This document shows, in pieces, positions 17,125 through 26,132 of a stretch of 64,000 bases of DNA. Each line of letters starts with the position of its first letter. Within the stretch, counting starts at the first letter, position 1. Source of the stretch: a bacterium (GTDB taxonomy: Bacteria; Actinomycetota; Acidimicrobiia; Acidimicrobiales; Bin134); contig JAPOVT010000055.1 of the NCBI GenBank assembly GCA_026708015.1, positions 35,486 through 99,485 on the forward strand, read 5' to 3'. Position numbers and translations under genes: made by a program. The notes under the pieces are model-generated. The model did no database searches. It saw only the letters and a program-made list of their open reading frames with translations, and was not told where the DNA came from.

Positions 17125-17847
17125 TCACGAGGCTGCTCCGGCCCCGGCGGCGACCGCCCCAGAGTCCAGGGTCTGCCAGGTTGAGGCCGCTGCGGCCTGC
17201 TCGGCCTGCTTCTTGGACCGGCCCTCGCCTCTTCCCCGCTCCACGCCGTTCATGTACACAACGGCGAGGAATTGCTTGGCGTGGTCGGGACCCTTCTCCG
17301 ACAGGCGATACTCCAGGGCATCTAAGCCGCTGCGGGCGCAGTACTCCTGCAATCTGGTCTTGAAGTCTCGGATACCGGGGCCCTCGGCCGCCGCAGCGAT
17401 GCGATCGGCCAGCCATCCCCGGACCAGATCGGTCAGAACCTCCCAGGGAGCATCCAGGTAGACCGCGCCGATCACCGCCTCCATGGCATCAGAGAGAATC
17501 GACTGCTTCTCCCGCCCTCCAGACGCCTCTTCACCCCGCCCGAGGCGGAGAGCCTTGCCCAGCTGAAGCTCAATGGCCAGATCGGCCAGTGTCTCGGCTC
17601 GGACCACCTCAGCTCGCAGGGGAGCCAATTGGCCCTCGGCCATCTGGGGGTAGGCGGCGTATACGTGATCGGTCACCACCAGGGCCAACACTGCATCGCC
17701 CAAGAACTCCAGTCGCTCGTTGGAGGAAGCCCCGGCGTGGTCGGCACACCAAGATCGATGGGTCACCGCCTCCACCAGCAAGCTGGGCTGGGTGAAGCTG
17801 TAGCCGAGGCGTTCGGCTAGAGCTGCGAGGTCGGGATCGGAAGTCAG
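17125..17847 (-). CDS. rnc: Ribonuclease III (probable CTG start)
   Basis: Endonuclease that cuts double-stranded RNA, including the stems around pre-rRNA. The catalytic domain has NERLEFLGDAVL and SILSDAMEAVIGAVYLD; the dsRNA-binding domain shows DFKTRLQEYCARSG and GRSKKQAEQAAA. Ordinary start codons would begin at TTG 17781 and would remove helix 1 of the fold. The frame is open upstream and encodes the expected SDPDLAALAERLGYSFTQPSLL. The only start-like codon there is CTG at 17847, whose last two bases overlap the acpP stop (CTGA), the same geometry as ATGA coupling. I therefore annotate 240 residues. Confidence 0.92.
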   Translation of the reverse strand: MTSDPDLAALAERLGYSFTQPSLLVEAVTHRSWCADHAGASSNERLEFLGDAVLALVVTDHVYAAYPQMAEGQLAPLRAEVVRAETLADLAIELQLGKALRLGRGEEASGGREKQSILSDAMEAVIGAVYLDAPWEVLTDLVRGWLADRIAAAAEGPGIRDFKTRLQEYCARSGLDALEYRLSEKGPDHAKQFLAVVYMNGVERGRGEGRSKKQAEQAAAASTWQTLDSGAVAAGAGAAS

Positions 17848-18143
17848 GAGCTTCGGCTCAGACGGCCGTGGACATAGTCGACGGCGTCTCGCACCGTCTT
17901 GAGATCCTCCAGATCTTCATCGTCGATGCTGAATCCGACCGTCCTCTCGCTCAATTCCTCTTCCAGAGTCTCAACCAACTCAATGAGGGCGAGTGAGTCG
18001 GCATCAAGATCGTCGGCAAAGGCCTGGCCCTCGCTTATCCGGTCGGGAGAGATCTCCAAAATGTCGGCCAAACACTCGGTGACGAGGCTCAAGACCCCGT
18101 CGCGATCCAGCGGACTCTGTTCGACATGGGTTTCGGATGGCAC
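17844..18143 (-). CDS. acpP: Acyl carrier protein-like protein
   Basis: Acyl carrier protein that would carry growing acyl chains on a phosphopantetheine arm. The attachment Ser is in DDLDADSLALIELVE (about residue 50), flanked by the usual acidic helix II, and the C terminus shows DEDLEDLKTVRDAVDYV. The first 15 residues are an extension before the domain. A longer open frame exists upstream, but the GTG at 18143 has a GGAG ribosome binding site five bases away, so it is preferred. It lies between plsX and rnc, the common bacterial order. It could be a specialised ACP, as the sequence is somewhat divergent. Confidence 0.88.
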   Translation of the reverse strand: MPSETHVEQSPLDRDGVLSLVTECLADILEISPDRISEGQAFADDLDADSLALIELVETLEEELSERTVGFSIDDEDLEDLKTVRDAVDYVHGRLSRSS

Positions 18144-18231
18144 GTCTTCTCCGGGCGGTTCAGCAATACTGCGCCCGAAAAGTATAAGCCAGCTTGCCGC
18201 TGTTCCCACCCACTGGACGCAGATGTAACCC

Positions 18232-19227
18232 CTATTCAGGTGACAGGACTCGGTGCAAGGAGCCCACGGTGTCGCGTTCGGCCAGCTCATGAGCCACCTG
18301 TATGGCGTTGGCCAACGCCCTCGGTGACGAGGCCCCGTGACTGATAATGCTCACACCGCTCACCCCGAGCAGGATGGCGCCGCCCACTGAGTCGGGGCTG
18401 AACTCCTCATAAAGCGGTCCAAGCGCCGGGGCCAGCAGCTTGGCCCCCTGACGGGCCTCATCAGAGGAGTCGAGGGCGCCCAGCAGTGCGCCGATCAACT
18501 GCTTGGCTACCCCCTCGGCGGTCTTGAGGGCCACATTCCCGGTAAAGCCGTCGGTCACGATCACGTCCACGAGGTCTTCCAACAGGTCTCGCCCCTCGAC
18601 ATTGCCAGCGAACACCGCTCCTGTCCGATCCTGCCAGTCCCGGTCCCCCAACAGATCGAAAGCCTCCTTGACCAGGGGCGATCCCTTGCCAGCCTCCTCG
18701 CCATTGGACAAGAGACCGATCCTGGGCACTTCGACCCCCCACCGGTCGCGGCAGTAAACCGCTCCCATCTGGGCGAACTGCACCAACCACCCGGCGCTGC
18801 ACTCGGTGTTGGCCCCTGAGTCCAGCAGCACATTGGGCCAGGCCCGGCCCGGAACGAGAATCGGAGTGGCAATAGCAGGCCGGGACACCCCCCGGATCCG
18901 GCCCATTCTCAGCAGAGATGCGGCCATTGCCGCTCCGGTATTACCGGCGCTGACCATGGCCGCGGCCCGCCCGTCGCGCACCGCCTCGGCGGCCCGAACG
19001 ACCGAAGAGTCCTTCATCTTGCGGACGCTGGAAGCTCCCTCGGCCCCCATGGCGATTACCTGCGATGCAGGGATTACCTCGAAGTCCCCAGACCCAGTCA
19101 GCTGCTCGGGTTGTCCCACCAGCAGTATGGGAATGCCCCGCTCAGCGGCGATTTGGACACCGGCCAACACCGACTGAGGGGCATCGTCACCCCCCATTGC
19201 GTCCACGGCAACGGGAAGCGAAGTCAA
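18232..19227 (-). CDS. plsX: Phosphate acyltransferase PlsX
   Basis: PlsX makes acyl-phosphate from acyl-ACP, the first step of phospholipid synthesis in bacteria using PlsY. Signatures are VAVDAMGGDDAPQSVLAG at the N terminus, MVSAGNTGAAMAASLLRMGRI, LLDSGANTECSAGWL, SNGEEAGKG and VTDGFTGNVALKTAEGVA. Length of 331 residues is normal. It precedes acpP by 88 bases and follows rpmF, a strongly conserved bacterial cluster linking ribosomal and lipid synthesis genes. Confidence 0.96.
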   Translation of the reverse strand: MTSLPVAVDAMGGDDAPQSVLAGVQIAAERGIPILLVGQPEQLTGSGDFEVIPASQVIAMGAEGASSVRKMKDSSVVRAAEAVRDGRAAAMVSAGNTGAAMAASLLRMGRIRGVSRPAIATPILVPGRAWPNVLLDSGANTECSAGWLVQFAQMGAVYCRDRWGVEVPRIGLLSNGEEAGKGSPLVKEAFDLLGDRDWQDRTGAVFAGNVEGRDLLEDLVDVIVTDGFTGNVALKTAEGVAKQLIGALLGALDSSDEARQGAKLLAPALGPLYEEFSPDSVGGAILLGVSGVSIISHGASSPRALANAIQVAHELAERDTVGSLHRVLSPE

Positions 19228-19259
19228 TTGACGCCCCTTATGTGACTGCGGAGAGTGGC

Positions 19260-19439
19260 TCAGGCCACTTCAACCGCTTCACGCCCGGCGTACCAGCCGC
19301 ACACCTTGCACACTCGGTGCGGCCGTTTGACCGCTCCGCAGCGGGGGCATGTGCTCTGAGCTGGCGCGGACACTCGCCAGGCCGCGGCCCGGCGGCTGCG
19401 GCCCTTGGCTTTGGATGTCTTCTTCTTGGGTACAGCCAT
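19260..19439 (-). CDS. rpmF: 50S ribosomal protein L32 (zinc-binding form)
   Basis: Ribosomal protein L32 of 59 residues. It begins MAVPKKKTSKAKGRSRRAA, the normal L32 N terminus, and carries four cysteines in a CPRC...CKVC arrangement (31, 34, 44, 47), so it is the zinc-containing form. It ends REAVEVA before a TGA. Placed between DUF177 and plsX, where rpmF is found in most bacteria. Confidence 0.96.
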   Translation of the reverse strand: MAVPKKKTSKAKGRSRRAAAWRVSAPAQSTCPRCGAVKRPHRVCKVCGWYAGREAVEVA

Positions 19440-19509
19440 CGAACGGTCCTACATGGGGAAGGGAAATGCCGCGCCATGATCGGAATCGGCGCGAACGCAA
19501 CGGACAAAT

Positions 19510-20007
19510 CTACTTGCCGGTGCGCAGCGCGTCTAACGCAGCCCAGCGAGGGTCTTTGGGACGGTCTTCGGGTGAGGGCTCAGGCTGGTTCATGGGGTAG
19601 TCATCGGGCGCCGGCCCGACACAATCCTCGGAGCAGAGCGGTGCGATGGGCAGGGCGAGGACAACGCAGTCGCGAACCATGGGGGTCAGGTCTACTTCGC
19701 CGTCTTGAATCGGATAAGTCTCCTCATCATCTGGGGCGGTGCTGAACATCTCCCGCAATTCCTGCTGCACCGTCTGCTCAATGGGCTCCAAACACCGCCG
19801 GCACGATCCTTGCCATCCCGCTTCCAGTGAGCCGGTCACCTCCAGTCCGCTGACCACCGACTCCAGTTGGAGTTGGATGTCAACCGGACCGCGAACCGCG
19901 GCATCCGAGGTTGCCCAGCCGTCGACATCTACGTGGATCGAGAGCTCGCGGTGCGAACCGGGACGGCGCAGCAGTTCCGCAACCGGTACTCTCAGCTGGC
20001 TCGACAT
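19510..20007 (-). CDS. DUF177/YceD family protein
   Basis: YceD-family protein of 165 residues. In other bacteria this family is linked to 23S rRNA accumulation and shares an operon with rpmF, as here. The conserved parts are GSLEAGWQGSCRRCLEPIEQTVQQEL (a CxxC pair) and the C-terminal DLTPMVRDCVVLALPIAPLCSEDC with its second Cys pair, suggesting metal binding. The ATG at 20007 (MSSQLRVPVAELL) gives the family N terminus; open frame upstream of it would run into the SepIVA gene and is not used. Exact biochemical function is unknown. Confidence 0.9.
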   Translation of the reverse strand: MSSQLRVPVAELLRRPGSHRELSIHVDVDGWATSDAAVRGPVDIQLQLESVVSGLEVTGSLEAGWQGSCRRCLEPIEQTVQQELREMFSTAPDDEETYPIQDGEVDLTPMVRDCVVLALPIAPLCSEDCVGPAPDDYPMNQPEPSPEDRPKDPRWAALDALRTGK

Positions 20008-20042
20008 GGCAACCGGCTCGACATGGCCTCTTCCCTCGCAGA

Positions 20043-20633
20043 TCAGCCCAAGGTGTCCTGGTCGAAGAAACCGTCGTCCGGCTCCGGTTCCGGTTCGGGG
20101 CCGTAGACTCGAACCAGATCGGCCAGCGGGTCTCCCTGGAGTCGGGTCCGCGCCTCCTTGACGGTGTTCAGAATTCGCTCTAGGGCGTTCTCGAAGCTGC
20201 CCAGCTTGGTGTCGCAATAGTCCTCGGTCTCCAAGCGCAGTCGTCGAGCGGTGGCTTCGGCCTCTTCCACCATCCGCCGGGCCCGCTGCTCGGCTGCCTT
20301 GACCACTTCGGTGCGCTGCACCATGGCCTCTGCCTGGGTTCGGGCGGCCACCAAGATCTCGTCTCCCTCTCGGTGAACCCTCTTCAGGAAGTCCTCACGT
20401 TCTTTGAGCAGCCAGCGAGCCGCCCGCATCTCCTCGGGAAGACGGTTCAGGCAGTTTTGAAGCAGTTCGAGGACTTCCTCTTTGTTGATCATGGAAGATG
20501 CCGACAGGGGCATCGGCCGGGCCGCGTCAATCAACTCGATCGCTCGGCGCAACAGCAGATCAAACTCGGGATCCACGAACGTCCCGGCGGTCGTTTGGTG
20601 CGTTGCCGTTGAGTTGGGGTCGATATCAGTCAT
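20043..20633 (-). CDS. sepIVA: SepIVA-like (DivIVA-related) coiled-coil protein
   Basis: Coiled-coil protein of 196 residues related to mycobacterial SepIVA, a septum-associated protein required for division and polar growth. A flexible N terminus is followed by SSMINKEEVLELLQNCLNRLPEEM, a long helix with heptad-like Ala/Glu/Arg spacing (EILVAARTQAEAMVQRTE, RARRMVEEAEATARRLR), the conserved ETEDYCDTKLGSFENALERIL segment and an acidic C terminus. The last part resembles SepIVA most closely. The neighbours DUF177 and rnc nearby match the Mycobacterium order. It overlaps the end of coaD by eight bases. The gene name is by similarity recalled from memory, not by alignment. Confidence 0.75.
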   Translation of the reverse strand: MTDIDPNSTATHQTTAGTFVDPEFDLLLRRAIELIDAARPMPLSASSMINKEEVLELLQNCLNRLPEEMRAARWLLKEREDFLKRVHREGDEILVAARTQAEAMVQRTEVVKAAEQRARRMVEEAEATARRLRLETEDYCDTKLGSFENALERILNTVKEARTRLQGDPLADLVRVYGPEPEPEPDDGFFDQDTLG

Positions 20634-21105
20634 CTGGGTACCTCTCGATCAGTCGTTCGGCCACCGGCGGGGGGACCATGGAGTCAATCTGCTGGCCGAA
20701 GCGGGCGAGCTCGCGTATCAGCTTGGAAGCCAGAAACGAGTGCTTGCTGGCTGAGGGGATGAAGAGCGTGTGGACTCCGGAGACGGCTTGGTTCATCTGG
20801 GCCATCTGAAGCTCGTTCTCGAAATCCGATACCGCCCTGAGGCCCTTTACGATGAAGTCAACGCCCTCCCTTTTGGCCAGGTCCACCACCAGGCTGGCGA
20901 ACTTCGTGGTCCGCACATTGGGCAGGTGGGCAAAGCACTCCTCCAGCATCGCCTGACGCTCGTCCAGCTTGAACAAAGGGGTCTTCTGAGGGTTGTGTAC
21001 CGCGGCCACGATCACCTCTTCGAACAGGCGCGCCGCGGTCTCCACGATCTCCATATGACCGTTGTGTATGGGATCAAACGATCCGGGGAACAGGACACGC
21101 GTCAC
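20626..21105 (-). CDS. coaD: Phosphopantetheine adenylyltransferase
   Basis: CoaD catalyses the fourth step of coenzyme A synthesis, joining ATP and 4'-phosphopantetheine. The nucleotidyltransferase motifs are present: PGSFDPIHNGHMEI (with the HxGH-type HNGH), VVDLAKREGVDFIVKGLRA, and IPSASKHSFLASKLIRELA with the SSS-like loop. Length of 159 residues is normal. It lies between rsmD and the SepIVA gene, and rsmD-coaD is a widespread pairing. The GTG start gives the expected MTRVLFPGSFDP. Confidence 0.96.
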   Translation of the reverse strand: MTRVLFPGSFDPIHNGHMEIVETAARLFEEVIVAAVHNPQKTPLFKLDERQAMLEECFAHLPNVRTTKFASLVVDLAKREGVDFIVKGLRAVSDFENELQMAQMNQAVSGVHTLFIPSASKHSFLASKLIRELARFGQQIDSMVPPPVAERLIERYPDD

Positions 21106-21132
21106 GAAGGGGTCTCCTGGGGTCTTTGGTTG

Positions 21133-21657
21133 CTATCGCCGGGTGGCAATCACCACAACGGTACCCGCGTAGCGCCGCTGTTTTACGACATCCCAGTGGG
21201 CTCCGAGCTCCACTGCCTGATCGGACTCAGCCACCACTGTGTCCGAGGGGAGCTGGGACACCAATTCAGGCCAGGCATCGAACCCATAGGGGGGATCGCA
21301 CAGAGCCACGTCGAAGCCATAGCCCAGCCCGGCAAGCTCTCTCATGACATCGCCGGGCACCACCCGGCAGCGGTCGTTGAACCCGGTGATATCGATGTTG
21401 GCCTTCAGCGCGGCCAGCGCAGCCGGAGCCGACTCCACGAACGTGGCCGAGGCTGCTCCTCGGGACACGGCCTCCAGCCCTAGCGCCCCGGAGCCGGCAA
21501 ACAGGTCCAGCACGTTGGCGCCTTCCAGACAGCCCTGGCTGTGCAGCGAGTTGAAGACCGCCTCCCGAACCCTGCTGGTGGTGGGCCGCACTTCGATGCC
21601 CTCGGGGGTGCTCAACCGCCGCCCCCGGGCCTCCCCGGCGATGATCCGAAGCGTCAT
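21133..21657 (-). CDS. rsmD: 16S rRNA (guanine966-N2)-methyltransferase RsmD
   Basis: Methylates G966 of 16S rRNA. It has the class I methyltransferase fold: ANVLDLFAGSGALGLEAVSRGA for SAM binding and the catalytic CDPPYGFD motif. The N terminus MTLRIIAGEARGRRLSTPEG and the RPTTSRVREAVFNSLHS segment are diagnostic. Length of 174 residues is normal. Start of coaD lies 27 bases downstream; the upstream gene ends two bases away, suggesting a shared transcript. Confidence 0.95.
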   Translation of the reverse strand: MTLRIIAGEARGRRLSTPEGIEVRPTTSRVREAVFNSLHSQGCLEGANVLDLFAGSGALGLEAVSRGAASATFVESAPAALAALKANIDITGFNDRCRVVPGDVMRELAGLGYGFDVALCDPPYGFDAWPELVSQLPSDTVVAESDQAVELGAHWDVVKQRRYAGTVVVIATRR

Positions 21658-21659
21658 CG

Positions 21660-22289
21660 CTATTCGGGAGGGCGGGGTTCTCGGGCCATCGGGGTGATCA
21701 GCACCCCGTCGCCCAGCGTGAACTCGTCGTAGGGCTCAAAACCGTGGCGTCGATAGAAGCCCACGTTGGCCGGGTTGCTCGACTCCAGATAGGCCAGGGC
21801 GCCGATCCGGTCACAGCGATCAAGCATGGGCGCCAGTACCTTGCTTCCCAGACCCTTGCTCTGCTGTTGCGATGACGTGCCCAACACCGCCAAATACCAG
21901 TGGGGCTCGTCCAACCGGGCCCGTTGCATCTTTCCCAAAGCCTCCATTCGGGATGGGGCCAGATCCCCTACCAGCTCGGTCATCATGGCGATGAAGGCCC
22001 TTTGGCCCTCAGACTCGCCTGGATCAGCCTCGTCGCTTCCCGTTGTCTGGCCGTCCTGGTCTTTGGGGGGTTGCCAGTAGGCCACGCATCCGTCGGCCCG
22101 GGTTCCGTGCAGCTCAGAGCCGGAGGGTAGATGGTCGAGACAGAAGCCCCACCAGCGGGTCAAGCACTCCAGCCGGGAGGCATCGTCGGGAAACACCCAC
22201 TTCATCAGCGGATCCTGCTCAAAGGCGTCGGCCCAGATTTCGGCGATTCGGTCCCGTCGTTCCATACCCATTCGCACGATCTCCAACAC
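21660..22289 (-). CDS. GNAT-family N-acetyltransferase
   Basis: Acetyltransferase-fold protein of 209 residues. The C-terminal part holds the acetyl-CoA binding region, WYLAVLGTSSQQQSKGLGSKVLAPML, with a Q-x-x-x-G-x-G type loop, followed by LESSNPANVGFYRRHGFE, a typical last motif. The N-terminal part (MKWVFPDDASRLECLTRWW) resembles small-molecule acetyltransferases of actinobacteria. A polar insertion (about residues 72-92) is low complexity. The substrate cannot be told from the sequence. GTG start with GAGGAACC in front. Confidence 0.85.
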   Translation of the reverse strand: MLEIVRMGMERRDRIAEIWADAFEQDPLMKWVFPDDASRLECLTRWWGFCLDHLPSGSELHGTRADGCVAYWQPPKDQDGQTTGSDEADPGESEGQRAFIAMMTELVGDLAPSRMEALGKMQRARLDEPHWYLAVLGTSSQQQSKGLGSKVLAPMLDRCDRIGALAYLESSNPANVGFYRRHGFEPYDEFTLGDGVLITPMAREPRPPE

Positions 22290-22305
22290 GGTTCCTCCTC
22301 GAACC

Positions 22306-24477
22306 TCAGCTCTTCAGCAGGTAGTCGGCGTCGTCGTCTACCAATAGCAGTTCTACTTCGGCCCGCAGCTCTGCTTTTTGTTGAAGGTCTGGATCATCGT
22401 CCAGCATCTCCCCGGCGGCTTGACGGGCCCACACCACCCAGTCCTTGTCCCGGCGCAGGGAGGCCAGTTGCAAATCGTTCCGGCCCTTTTGGCGCTCTCC
22501 CAAGATGGTGCCCTCGCCCCGCAATTCCAAGTCGGCCTCGGCCAATTCGAACCCATCGGTGGTGTCCACCAAGGCCCGGAGCCGCTCCGCGGCCACCCCC
22601 ACCGCATCGGCGGCCAGCAGGCAGCAGGAAGATTCCTGCTCGCCCCGGCCCACTCGGCCTCTGAGCTGGTGAAGCTGCGCTATCCCGAACCGATCAGCGT
22701 CCACGATCACCATGATGGTGGCGTTGGGCACATCCACCCCTACTTCGATCACGGTGGTGGCCACCAGCACATCGATGGTCCCGCTTCGAAACAGGTCCAT
22801 CACCGACTCCTTCTCGGCTGGGGTGAGCCGCCCGTGGAGCAAGCCGACTTGCAGACCGGCCAGCTCGTCTCCTTGCAGGCGCTCGTAAGTCTCGGTGACC
22901 GAGCGGGCCTCGATGCTGTCTGACTCGTCGATCAGCGGGCACACCACATACGCCTGGCGGCCCTTGCCCACTTCCGCTCTGACCTGCTCCCACACTTCGG
23001 CTTCCTCAGCGGCAGATCGAGCCCAATGGGTGGCGATCGGGGTTCGCCCCGGGGGCATCTCATTGAGCGTGGACACGTCCAGGTCGCCGTACACGGTCAT
23101 GGCCGCGGTTCGGGGGATAGGAGTGGCCGTCATGACCAGCACATCAGGAGTGGCTGCTTGGGAGCCCTTGGCCCGCAGCGCGGCACGTTGCTCCACCCCA
23201 AAGCGGTGCTGCTCGTCCACCACAACCACTCCCAGCGAGCAGAAGCCCACCCCCTCCTGAATGAGGGCGTGGGTGCCGATCACAATGTCGATGGTCCCTT
23301 TGGCCAAGGACTCCTGGATATGAGCCCGCTCGGCTCTCGGCGTTTGGTTGGTGAGCAAGGCCACCTTCAGGGGCCGCTCGGCCAGCAGAGTTCCAGATGC
23401 AGGTACGGCCAGGTCCTTCAGTAGAGAGCGAATCCCCAAAAAGTGCTGGGTGGCCAGCACCTCGGTGGGGGCCATCAGCGCTCCCTGGTGCTCGCCCTGA
23501 ACCGCGGTGAGCATCGCGGCCACCGCGACCACGGTCTTGCCCGCCCCCACATCGCCCTGCAAGAGGCGGTGCATCGGCACCGGACGGGCCATGTCGGCCA
23601 CCACTTCGGCGATCACCCGGCGCTGGGCACCGGTGAGGGAAAACCCCAGCGAGGCTGTGAACCGGTCGACCAGCTCTCCGCCGGTGTCATGGCAGATGCC
23701 GACTGCGGCCCGCTCCACCGCCCGCTTGCGCATGATGAGCTTGAGCTGGAGACGCAGCAGTTCGTCGAACACCAGCCGATCGCGAGCGGTGTACTGGGCG
23801 TCCATGGAGTCGGGTCGATGGATGCCCTCTATGGCCTGATGGCGGCCGATCAAGCCGTGGCGCTGCCGCAGCGACTCGGGAACCGGATCGCTGATCCCCC
23901 GCTGCTCGGATCGCCGCAAGGCTTCGTCCACCCACCGCCTGATTTCCCGGGTCTGTAGTCCGGCCTTGCCCGACTGGGGGTACACCGGCACGATGCGACC
24001 GGTCTCATCGCCCACCAGATCCACGATGGGGTTGGTCATCTGGCTCTGACCCCGATATCGGTCCAGCTTTCCGAATACCACCACCTCCTGGCCCTCGGAC
24101 AGCTGGCGGTCCCGCCAGGGCTGATTGAAGAAGATCAGGCCCAGGCGGCCGGTGTCATCGCTGACCGTCACCCTGACCAGCGTTCGGCTGCCTCGGAGCC
24201 GCTTGGAGAACACGCTGTCGACTTGGGCCATCACCATGGCCTCCACGCCGTCTTCCAAATCTGAGATGGAGGCTCGGTTCGTCCGATCGATGTATCGACG
24301 GGGGTAGTAGGTCAACAGATCCAGCACCGACTCCACCTCGACTGAAGCCAGTGCCTTGGCCTTGGCCCGTCCCACCCCGCTCAGCACCTCGACATTCATA
24401 GCCTCGAAGTCGGCCATCGTGAGCGGAGACCGACTGGCCACTCCCTGTTCAGAGCTGTCCGAGGGCGGCGTGGTCAC
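22306..24477 (-). CDS. recG: ATP-dependent DNA helicase RecG
   Basis: RecG remodels stalled replication forks and Holliday junctions. The N-terminal wedge domain includes PRRYIDRTNRASISDLEDG and the OB-fold strands. The helicase core shows Walker A GDVGAGKTVVAVAAML, APTEVLATQHF, DEQHRFGV (the DExH box), MTATPIPRTAAMT, and later VIEVGVDVPNATIMV and HQLRGRVGRGEQESSCCLL. Length of 723 residues is normal. The stop overlaps the start of the DAK2 gene's end by four bases, so the two are translationally coupled. Confidence 0.96.
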   Translation of the reverse strand: MTTPPSDSSEQGVASRSPLTMADFEAMNVEVLSGVGRAKAKALASVEVESVLDLLTYYPRRYIDRTNRASISDLEDGVEAMVMAQVDSVFSKRLRGSRTLVRVTVSDDTGRLGLIFFNQPWRDRQLSEGQEVVVFGKLDRYRGQSQMTNPIVDLVGDETGRIVPVYPQSGKAGLQTREIRRWVDEALRRSEQRGISDPVPESLRQRHGLIGRHQAIEGIHRPDSMDAQYTARDRLVFDELLRLQLKLIMRKRAVERAAVGICHDTGGELVDRFTASLGFSLTGAQRRVIAEVVADMARPVPMHRLLQGDVGAGKTVVAVAAMLTAVQGEHQGALMAPTEVLATQHFLGIRSLLKDLAVPASGTLLAERPLKVALLTNQTPRAERAHIQESLAKGTIDIVIGTHALIQEGVGFCSLGVVVVDEQHRFGVEQRAALRAKGSQAATPDVLVMTATPIPRTAAMTVYGDLDVSTLNEMPPGRTPIATHWARSAAEEAEVWEQVRAEVGKGRQAYVVCPLIDESDSIEARSVTETYERLQGDELAGLQVGLLHGRLTPAEKESVMDLFRSGTIDVLVATTVIEVGVDVPNATIMVIVDADRFGIAQLHQLRGRVGRGEQESSCCLLAADAVGVAAERLRALVDTTDGFELAEADLELRGEGTILGERQKGRNDLQLASLRRDKDWVVWARQAAGEMLDDDPDLQQKAELRAEVELLLVDDDADYLLKS

Positions 24478-26132
24478 TCCACTCCGAAATAGAACGGATA
24501 GAGCGGCTGGTTGCCCTCGTGGATCTCCACTTCGATCGCAGGATGATGCTCGGCCAACCAGGAGGACACTTCTCCGACATCGGCCGATACGGCGTCGGCC
24601 CCGGCGATCACCGTCACCAGCTCATGGCCGTCGTCGATGATCTCGGCCAGCAGCCCGGTGGCCGCCTGTGCCGCGCCCTGGGCCACCACCCGCAACCCAC
24701 CGCGATCCAGGCCCAGCCACTGACCCGCGGCGATGGGTCCCAACTCGCTCTCGGTGTCGCGCACTGCTTGGGTGACCTCCCCGGTCACCACCTCGGAGGC
24801 GGCGTCGGCCATGGCCTCCTGGTTCTGATCGGCGGTGGCCGACGGGTCATAGGCCATCAAGGCGGCCAAGCCCTCAGCGATCCCCTTGGTCGGCACGACC
24901 CGCACCACCGCATCGGTGCAGTCGTCCACCCGCTCGGCCACCGGCACTATGTTTTTGTTGTTGGGGAGAAGCACAATCTCGGCGGCGTCGAGTTGCTCCA
25001 CCGCCTGCACGAAATGCTCGGTGGAGGGATTCATCGTCTGGCCCCCGGCGATGACGGCTCGAACCCCGAGCGACTCGAAAATGCGGCGCACCCCCGCCCC
25101 CACCGACACGGCCACCACTGCGGTGTGAACCGGCTCGCCGGCAATGGTGGTGACGGTCCCGCCGATCTCGGCGGCGGCAAGCGACTCCACATGTCTGACC
25201 TGTTCGAACAAGTCGGTCACCCGTATGTCGTACGGACGACCGACGCCGATGCCCGCCTCAATGCTGGCACCGATGTCGTTGCTGTGGATATGGCAGTTCC
25301 ACAAGCCGTCGCCGCCCACCACCACGATGGAATCGCCCAGGGCCTCCCACGCGGAGCGGAAGTCGCCGATACGGTCGTCGTCGGCCTCCAGGAAGAACAT
25401 CACCTCATAGCGGGTGCCGTCCGCATCGTCATCGACTCCGTGGGGATCGTCGGCCCCGGCCACTGCCGCACCCACTCCCGCCGTGGGGTCCACCGACGGC
25501 GGGTCGGGCAGCGGCCGACCGTCCATCGCGGTGATCAGCGCATCCAGAAAGAGCAGAAATCCCGCTCCCCCGGCGTCCACCACGTTGGCCCGGGCCAACT
25601 GGGGCAGCAGCTCCGGCGTGCGATCCAGCGACGCCCGTCCCGCCTGCTGGCATCCCTCCACCAATTGGATGAGGCCGTCGACGCCCTCCTCGACCGCTTC
25701 GGCAGCCGCGTTGGCCACATCTCGCACCACGGTGAGGATGGTCCCCTCCACCGGGGTAGACACCGCTTCATCGGCCGCGGCCGAAGCCTGTTTCAGCGCA
25801 CCGGCCAGTACAGGGGGATCCATATGGCCAGCAGCGGCCACCGTGTCGGCCAAGCCGCGCAAGATCTGCGACAGGATCACTCCAGAGTTGCCCCGAGCCC
25901 CCATGAGCGATCCGTGGCTGATGGCGTGGCACACCTCGGCCATCCCCTCACCAGCGCCGGTCACCTCGGCCACCACCGTTTCCAGGGTGAGCGCCATGTT
26001 GGTGCCGGTATCGCCATCGGGAACCGGGTAAACGTTGAGCTGGTTGATGACGTCCCGGTGCATGCCGAGGACGTCTCGGTACCGCTCCATCGCCGCCCGC
26101 AATCCATCGGCACCCAGCCGGTTTGCCGTCAT
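24474..26132 (-). CDS. DAK2/DegV-like protein, FakA-type fatty acid kinase subunit
   Basis: Protein of the YloV/FakA family. The N-terminal DAK2 (DhaL-like) domain has INQLNVYPVPDGDTGTNM, with the Asp cluster that binds ADP-Mg, and SLMGARGNSGVILSQILRG. The middle and C-terminal domains (VVGGDGLWNCHIHSNDIG, AVIAGGQTMNPSTEHFVQAVE, IVLLPNNKNIV) are as in FakA. FakA phosphorylates fatty acids held by a FakB partner, which is not in this window. Length of 552 residues is normal. It is immediately upstream of recG with a 4-base overlap, a common order; rpmB, often upstream, is absent. Confidence 0.88.
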   Translation of the reverse strand: MTANRLGADGLRAAMERYRDVLGMHRDVINQLNVYPVPDGDTGTNMALTLETVVAEVTGAGEGMAEVCHAISHGSLMGARGNSGVILSQILRGLADTVAAAGHMDPPVLAGALKQASAAADEAVSTPVEGTILTVVRDVANAAAEAVEEGVDGLIQLVEGCQQAGRASLDRTPELLPQLARANVVDAGGAGFLLFLDALITAMDGRPLPDPPSVDPTAGVGAAVAGADDPHGVDDDADGTRYEVMFFLEADDDRIGDFRSAWEALGDSIVVVGGDGLWNCHIHSNDIGASIEAGIGVGRPYDIRVTDLFEQVRHVESLAAAEIGGTVTTIAGEPVHTAVVAVSVGAGVRRIFESLGVRAVIAGGQTMNPSTEHFVQAVEQLDAAEIVLLPNNKNIVPVAERVDDCTDAVVRVVPTKGIAEGLAALMAYDPSATADQNQEAMADAASEVVTGEVTQAVRDTESELGPIAAGQWLGLDRGGLRVVAQGAAQAATGLLAEIIDDGHELVTVIAGADAVSADVGEVSSWLAEHHPAIEVEIHEGNQPLYPFYFGVE

